Below are positions 59,273 to 64,000 of a stretch of DNA of 64,000 nucleotides, in pieces (position 1 is the stretch's first letter; every line of letters begins with the position of its first letter). This DNA is from Novosphingobium profundi. Its GTDB lineage: Bacteria > Pseudomonadota > Alphaproteobacteria > Sphingomonadales > Sphingomonadaceae. The DNA lies in assembly GCF_018491765.1 (NCBI RefSeq), contig NZ_JABWCU010000012.1, positions 149,189-213,188 of the forward strand, written 5' to 3'. The notes under the pieces were generated by a model that saw nothing but the letters and a program-made list of their open reading frames with translations, made no database searches and had not been told where the DNA came from. The position numbers and the translations under genes were made by a program.

Positions 59273-61684
59273 TTGTCTTTCCATACCAAGGCGCTTGGCG
59301 GCGCACTCGTTTTCGCGTCGGTCTCGCTCGGCGCACTGGCCTTTAGTGCATCGGCACTGGCCAATCCGATCGAACAGACCAAGGGCGCGTTCGAGGACAA
59401 GTTCCGCCAGCTCGAGGGCGAGGAATGGCCCACGCCCACCGACTACCGCAACGCATCGGGCGCGCCGGGCTACCGCTATTGGCAGCAGAAGGTGGACTAT
59501 GACGTCACGGCGCGGCTCGACGAGGGCAAGCGCTCCGTCAGCGGCCTTGAGACGATCACCTACCGCAACAATTCGCCCGACAGCCTGCCTTACCTGTGGC
59601 TGCTGCTCGACCAGAACAACTACAAGCGCGATTCGCTTTCCGAGCTGACCCGCACCGTCTCGGGCGACACCATCAGCCTTGCCGAAGTGCGCCGCGCCAA
59701 GCGGATGCAGGAGTGGGAAGGGGGCTTCACCATTGCCTCGGTGCGCGACGCATCGGGTGCGGCGCTGCCGTTCACGGTGGTCGACAGCCTGCTGCGCATC
59801 GATCTTGCCCAGGCGGTTGCGGGCAACGGCGGCGAAACGCAGCTCACCATCGAATGGTCCTTTCCGATGGTCGAGAACAAGGTCGTCGGCGGTCGTTCCG
59901 GCTACGAATGCTTCACCGCCGCCGGCGAGGACGGCAACTGCATCTTCGAGGGCGCACAGTGGTTCCCCCGCCTTGCGGTCTATTCGGACTACGAAGGCTG
60001 GCACAACAAGGCCTTCCTCGGTTCTGGCGAGTTCACGCTTGAGTTCGGCGACTATCGCGTCGCGCTGACGGTCCCGTCCGACCATGTCGTGGCCGCGACC
60101 GGTGTTCTCCAGAACCCGGAGGCCGCGCTCACGCCTGCGCAGCGCCAGCGCCTCGAACAGGCGCGCGGCGCCACCAGCCCGGTCTACGTCGTCACCCCCG
60201 AGGAAGCCGCCGCCGCCGAGGGGCGCAAGGCGTCGGGCGAGAAGACCTGGGTCTTTTCGGCCGAGAACGTACGCGATTTCGGCTGGGCCTCCTCGCGCAA
60301 GTTCGCCTGGGACGCGATGGGCGTGAAGCAGGACTATGCCGATCAGCCGCTGGTCATGGCGATGAGCTTCTACCCCAAGGAAGCGCGCCCCTTGTGGGAT
60401 GCCTATTCGACCAAGTCGATCGCCCACACGATCGACGTCTACGGGCATTTTGCGTTTCCCTATCCCTATCCGGTCGCGCAGTCGGTCAACGGGCCCGTGG
60501 GCGGCATGGAATACCCGATGATCACCTTCAACGGGCCGCGTCCGATCAAGGACCGGAAAACCGGAAACCTGACCTATACCGAGCGCGCCAAGTACGGCCT
60601 CATCGGGGTGGTCATCCACGAGGTCGGGCACGACTGGTTCCCGATGATCGTCAATTCGGACGAGCGGCAGTGGACCTGGATGGACGAGGGGCTCAACACC
60701 TTCCTTCAGTTCCAGGCGGAGAAGCTGTGGGACAAGGACTTCCCCGCGCGCCGGGGCGAGCCCAAGGATATCGCCGAATACATGCTCAGCCAGGACCAGG
60801 TCCCGCTGATGACCCAGTCGGATTCGGTGCTCCAGTTCGGTGCCAACGGCTACGGCAAGCCCGCCACCGCGCTCACCATCCTGCGCGAGACGGTGCTGGG
60901 CCGCGAGCTGTTCGACCGGGCTTTCCGCGAATACGCCACGCGCTGGCGCTTCAAGCACCCCACGCCCTACGACTTTTTCCGCACGATGGAGGAAAGCAGC
61001 GGCGTCGACCTCGACTGGTTCTGGCGCGGCTGGTTCTATTCGACCGACCACGTCGACATCTCGCTCGACAAGGTGGTCAAGGCCACCCTCGAACCGGCTG
61101 ATGCCGACGCGGCGGCCAAGGCGCGCAAGGCCCGGCGCGAGGGCGATCCCGGTTCGCTGACTGCCGCGCGCAACACGCAAAAGACGGTTGTCGAGCGCGA
61201 TCCGGCCACCCGCGACTTCTACGACGGCATCGATCCGCTCGACGCCACCGCCAAGGACCGGACGAAGGCGAACGAGGCTTACGCCGATCTCACGCCCGAG
61301 GAACGCGCGGCGCGCGGCGTCACCGACAACTTCTACCGCTTCGCGTTTTCGAACAAGGGCGGCCTCGTCATGCCGGTGATCCTGAAGATGGACTTCACCG
61401 ACGGGACTTCGCACACCGCGCGCATTCCCGCCGAGATCTGGCGCCACGACAGCCGCAAGGTGACCTGGCAGTACGTGACCGACAAGACGCTCAAGTCCGC
61501 CGAGCTCGACCCGCTTTGGGAAACGGCCGACGCGGACCGTTCGAACAACGTTTACACCGGCGCAATCGAACCGGCGGTACTGGAAGTCGAGACGTCCAAG
61601 GACGCGGAGAACCGGATGAAGGATTCGAACGTCAAGGTCCTGCCCGGATCGCTGCGCACTTATGATGCGCCGGGCAAGGAGTGA
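59273..61684 (+). CDS. M1-family zinc aminopeptidase, secreted
   Basis: About 803 aa from TTG 59273, six bases after AGGGG; TTG 59267 is a second possibility. A signal peptide is present (KALGGALVFASVSLGALAFSASALA). The gluzincin core is H449-E-V-G-H453 with Glu472 (HEVGHDWFPMIVNSDERQWTWMDEG), and GGMEYPMIT stands for the GxMEN exopeptidase loop. The rest has the M1 beta-sandwich style (YDVTARLDEGKRSVSGLETITYRNNSPD). Periplasmic or outer-surface peptide digestion is likely. The DUF6702 gene follows directly. Confidence 0.92.
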   Translation: MSFHTKALGGALVFASVSLGALAFSASALANPIEQTKGAFEDKFRQLEGEEWPTPTDYRNASGAPGYRYWQQKVDYDVTARLDEGKRSVSGLETITYRNNSPDSLPYLWLLLDQNNYKRDSLSELTRTVSGDTISLAEVRRAKRMQEWEGGFTIASVRDASGAALPFTVVDSLLRIDLAQAVAGNGGETQLTIEWSFPMVENKVVGGRSGYECFTAAGEDGNCIFEGAQWFPRLAVYSDYEGWHNKAFLGSGEFTLEFGDYRVALTVPSDHVVAATGVLQNPEAALTPAQRQRLEQARGATSPVYVVTPEEAAAAEGRKASGEKTWVFSAENVRDFGWASSRKFAWDAMGVKQDYADQPLVMAMSFYPKEARPLWDAYSTKSIAHTIDVYGHFAFPYPYPVAQSVNGPVGGMEYPMITFNGPRPIKDRKTGNLTYTERAKYGLIGVVIHEVGHDWFPMIVNSDERQWTWMDEGLNTFLQFQAEKLWDKDFPARRGEPKDIAEYMLSQDQVPLMTQSDSVLQFGANGYGKPATALTILRETVLGRELFDRAFREYATRWRFKHPTPYDFFRTMEESSGVDLDWFWRGWFYSTDHVDISLDKVVKATLEPADADAAAKARKARREGDPGSLTAARNTQKTVVERDPATRDFYDGIDPLDATAKDRTKANEAYADLTPEERAARGVTDNFYRFAFSNKGGLVMPVILKMDFTDGTSHTARIPAEIWRHDSRKVTWQYVTDKTLKSAELDPLWETADADRSNNVYTGAIEPAVLEVETSKDAENRMKDSNVKVLPGSLRTYDAPGKE

Positions 61685-61688
61685 ACCG

Positions 61689-62195
61689 GTGAAACCTGCC
61701 CTGCTTCGGCTGGCGGCCGCATTGGTGGTTCCTGCCACGCTCGCCGCGCTTCCCGTACCCGTCGCCGCGCACCGTGGTCACGATGCGATGAGCTTCGTGC
61801 GCGTGGGTGAGGGCGGGGCGCTCAGCGTCTCGCACCGTTTCGAAACGCACGACATCGAACCCGCGCTTGCCGAGATCGCCCCCGAGGCGCAACCCAGCCT
61901 CGACGATCCCGAGGCCGTCGCGGCGCTCAAGGCCTATGTCCAGCGTCGTTTCGCAGTCACGGCGGACGGGCGCGGCGTGGAGCTGCACATCACCGGCGCC
62001 GAGATCGGCGCGAGCGAGGTGCGCATCGAACTGGCGGGCACTTTGCCCAAGGGCGCGAAAAGCCTCGGGATCGGCTGCACGATCCTGCGCGACGTCTATC
62101 CCGGTCAGGTCGACCAGGTGGTCGTCGATACCGGCAAGGCCGTGCGCACCCTGCGTTTCGCTGGGAGCGAAGTGCAGGGCGTCTTGCTGCGCTGA
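61689..62195 (+). CDS. DUF6702-type exported protein
   Basis: 168 aa from the GTG at 61689, seven bases after AAGGAG. It has a signal peptide (LLRLAAALVVPATLAALPVPVAAH) and a small beta-rich domain with SVSHRFETHDIEPAL, LHITGAEIGASEVRIELAG and an ILRDVYPGQVDQVVVDTG tail. The set-up behind an M1 peptidase and this sequence pattern match the DUF6702 family, function unknown. It is separated by only four bases from the peptidase stop. Confidence 0.8.
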   Translation: MKPALLRLAAALVVPATLAALPVPVAAHRGHDAMSFVRVGEGGALSVSHRFETHDIEPALAEIAPEAQPSLDDPEAVAALKAYVQRRFAVTADGRGVELHITGAEIGASEVRIELAGTLPKGAKSLGIGCTILRDVYPGQVDQVVVDTGKAVRTLRFAGSEVQGVLLR

Positions 62196-62202
62196 AGCGC
62201 GT

Positions 62203-63873
62203 TCAATAGGCGGCCTGGAAGCTCACGAAGAAGCTGCGCCCACTCGCGGGGAAGCCATCGGTCAGCACGTAGTAGTCGTCGAAGAGGTTGCGCGCGCCCA
62301 GGCTGAATGACGTGCCCTCGCGCAGCTCGTAGCGTGCGGTAAGGTTGGCGAGCGCGTAGCTGCCGGTGCGGTAGTAGAGCGCGCCGTCCGTGGTCACTGT
62401 CCAGCGGTTCGACGCGATGTCCATGTTGGGGAGCACGTGGAGCTTCGCGAGTGGCGCGAGGTCGGCCCAGACGAAGGCCTTGTGCGTGGGCACCCCGGTC
62501 GGTTCGAAGGCACTGTCGGTGGGATCGTCAAGGTCGCGCTGGGTCCAGGTGTAGTTGCCGCCAAGCGACAGCCAGGAGGCCACCTGCGCGTCGAGCGCGA
62601 GTTCCGCCCCGTAGTAGTCGCCATGGCCCAGGTTCCGGCTCTGGGTCACCGAGGTCCCTTGGTAGGTCATCGGGAAGGCGACGATCACGTTGGTGAGGTG
62701 CGCATAGAAAACGGCGCCCGATGCTTCCACCGGTCCGAAGCGGTGTGAGGCGCCGATCTCGTAGTTGGTCGCGCGCTCGGCCTTGAGCTTGGGGTTCGAT
62801 ACCGCGCCACCGAAACTGGTCGAGAAGCGCTCGGAGAGCGTGGGAAACCGCGTGCGCGAGGAGACGCTGGCATGTGCGCTCGTCGCGGCATCGGGAGTCC
62901 AGGTGAGCTGCCCTTGCGCGTTGAAGGCGCTGCCGTTGCTGAGCGCGTAGTCGATGTAGGCGCCGCTCGAATAGTCCTGCGCCTTCCTGAGATCGCGCCA
63001 GTCGAAGCTTACCCCGGTGGTCAGGTCGAGCTTCGGCGCGAGCGACAGGCGGTTTTCGGCCGCCAGGCTGTAGGTGTCCTCTTCGGAGGTCTGGTGCGGC
63101 TCGGTCACGCCGGTTGCGAAGCTTTTCTGCCACTCGACATGCTTGTCGCGGCGGTAGTGTGCGGCGAGGCTGAGCGCGTCGGCGTCGGTCACGTCCAGGT
63201 CGAGCCGGGCCGAGCCGCCCCAGGCGGTATCGGCGTACCAGCTGTCGAACGAGCGGCCCTTGACGCGGGTGGTCTGCGTTGCGTCGTCGTAGGCGCTCAG
63301 CAGGTTGTCGAAGCTGTTGCGATAGACCTTGGTGCGCAAGGTCGCGCGGTCGCCGAGGGCGGTCTTCGAGAGGAAGTAGAGGCTGTCGATGTTCCAGTAG
63401 GGCCAGGTCCAGTTGCGCTGGCTGGAAGCGCCATCGGTGACGTGAAGCGGGGCGTTCTTCGCGCCTTCCTGCCGGGTGTAGCTCAGCGAATATTCGTCGG
63501 CGGCGTTGGGCGTGAAGCCGATCTTGGCGTTCACGCGCCAGTCGCGCGTGCGTGAAAAGTCGCGGTGTCCACCGTCTTCGGCCGAGCCTTCGGTGGGGGC
63601 GTAGCCGCCCGGTAGGTCCCAGTGATCCTGGAAATTGCGCGTGAAGCTGGCTTGCGCGTACCACAGGTCCTGCTTCGTGCCGAGGACGCCATAGACGTTG
63701 TAGCCCGCGTACTCCGCCTTGCGCCCGAGATTGAGCGTGCCGCCTGCGCGCGCCTCGAGCGGTTCGCCCGGCTTGGACGTGACGAGGTTGATCGCGCCGC
63801 CCATTGCGCCCGGACCGTCGAGCACCGAGGCATAGCCTTTGGCGACCTGCACCTCGGCAATGTCGGCGGTGAG
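62203..63873 (-). pseudogene. TonB-dependent receptor, 5' end cut off by an IS element
   Basis: About 555 codons remain, reading in frame from the insertion point: plug end (ADIAEVQVAKGYASVLDGPGAMGGAINLVTSKPGEP) and the complete barrel, ending in FFVSFQAAY. The signal peptide, TonB box and first part of the plug are missing, so the product cannot be exported normally. The frame runs to 63873, where the terminal repeat of an IS6-family element begins. The gene converges on the DUF6702 gene with 7 bases between them. The remaining barrel is undamaged, which suggests a recent insertion. Confidence 0.9.
63866..63873. repeat. putative 8-bp target duplication of the IS
   Basis: GCGGTGAG directly abuts the terminal repeat. 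IS6-family elements duplicate 8 bp; the second copy would be outside the window, so this is a prediction. Confidence 0.45.
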
Positions 63874-64000
63874 GGCTCTGTTGCAAACTCTGATGCGGTT
63901 GCCAAGGTTGGGCCCTTGGATTGGTAAGGTCGGTTGTGATGGACGATTTCAAAGGGCGGCATTTTACCGGCGAGGTCATCCTATGGGCGGTCCGCTGGTA
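63874..64000 (+). mobile_element. IS6-family insertion sequence (left end)
   Basis: The boundary sequence GGCTCTGTTGCAAA is the characteristic terminal inverted repeat of IS6-family elements (IS6100/IS26 group). Sixty-five bases further in, a transposase gene starts. Only 127 bases are inside the window. Gene order and the repeat are directly visible; the exact IS name is not determined. Confidence 0.88.
63939..64000 (+). CDS. IS6-family transposase (N-terminal 20 residues)
   Basis: The frame from ATG 63939 reads MDDFKGRHFTGEVILWAVRW, closely resembling the N termini of IS6-family DDE transposases (xDFKxRHFxGxVILWAVRWY). The rest lies outside the window. Confidence 0.88.
   Translation, partial: MDDFKGRHFTGEVILWAVRW

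Overview
The window is a GC-rich, almost fully coding stretch of an alphaproteobacterial chromosome. The combined evidence points to Sphingomonadales (Novosphingobium/Sphingobium-like): a nuo operon carrying two small accessory genes and followed by birA-coaX-RNase J-DUF1467; a ppiD-trpE-glycosidase-trpGDC-moaC-moeA-lexA run with an alphaproteobacterial SOS box; TonB-dependent receptors beside a GMC oxidoreductase; and M14/M1 periplasmic peptidases with a DUF6702 protein. The lineage call is inference from gene content, not from a database search.

Layout. (1) 1-16464, + strand: the 3' part of nuoD, an NTF2/SnoaL-like gene, a two-TM small gene, nuoE-N, birA, coaX, an RNase J-type nuclease and a DUF1467 gene. 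Most junctions overlap or are only a few bases apart, so this is one long operon for respiratory complex I with cofactor and RNA metabolism genes at its end. (2) 16501-23290: a poorly characterised group. It holds a divergently read 923-aa membrane-anchored coiled-coil protein with TipN-like architecture, an Hpt-like protein lacking its phospho-histidine, a nucleotidyltransferase-fold-like membrane protein, an unknown protein behind a CtrA-box-like sequence, and a histidine-kinase-like protein lacking the phospho-acceptor His. (3) 23401-28540: gltX-gltA (with a clear terminator) diverging from comEC. (4) 28531-38082, - strand: ppiD, trpE, a lipoprotein phosphodiester-glycosidase gene, trpG, trpD, trpC, moaC, moeA and lexA. 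(5) 38538-45325: tpiA, secG, pyrG, a Gfo/Idh/MocA oxidoreductase, an hsp20 gene with an RpoH-like promoter and a ROSE-like RNA thermometer, grxC, a nitrilase-family amidase and a DUF1178 gene. (6) tRNA-Arg(CCT) and a bidirectional terminator. (7) 45540-50763, - strand: a response regulator/histidine kinase pair and an M14-type peptidase. (8) 50961-54668: two tandem thymidylate-kinase-like P-loop proteins, a polysaccharide flippase and a CHAD-like protein, all overlapping. (9) 54669-64000: a Tat-exported GMC oxidoreductase, a TonB receptor, an M1 peptidase with a DUF6702 partner, and a second TonB receptor whose 5' end is cut by an IS6-family element running off the window.

The most unusual material is the group of degenerate signalling proteins at 16.5-23.3 kb (TipN-like scaffold, pseudo-Hpt, pseudo-histidine kinase), the twin kinase/flippase/CHAD-like operon at 51-54.7 kb, and the glycosidase lodged by ATGA overlaps inside the trp operon. 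No CRISPR array, prophage, restriction or classical defence locus was seen.
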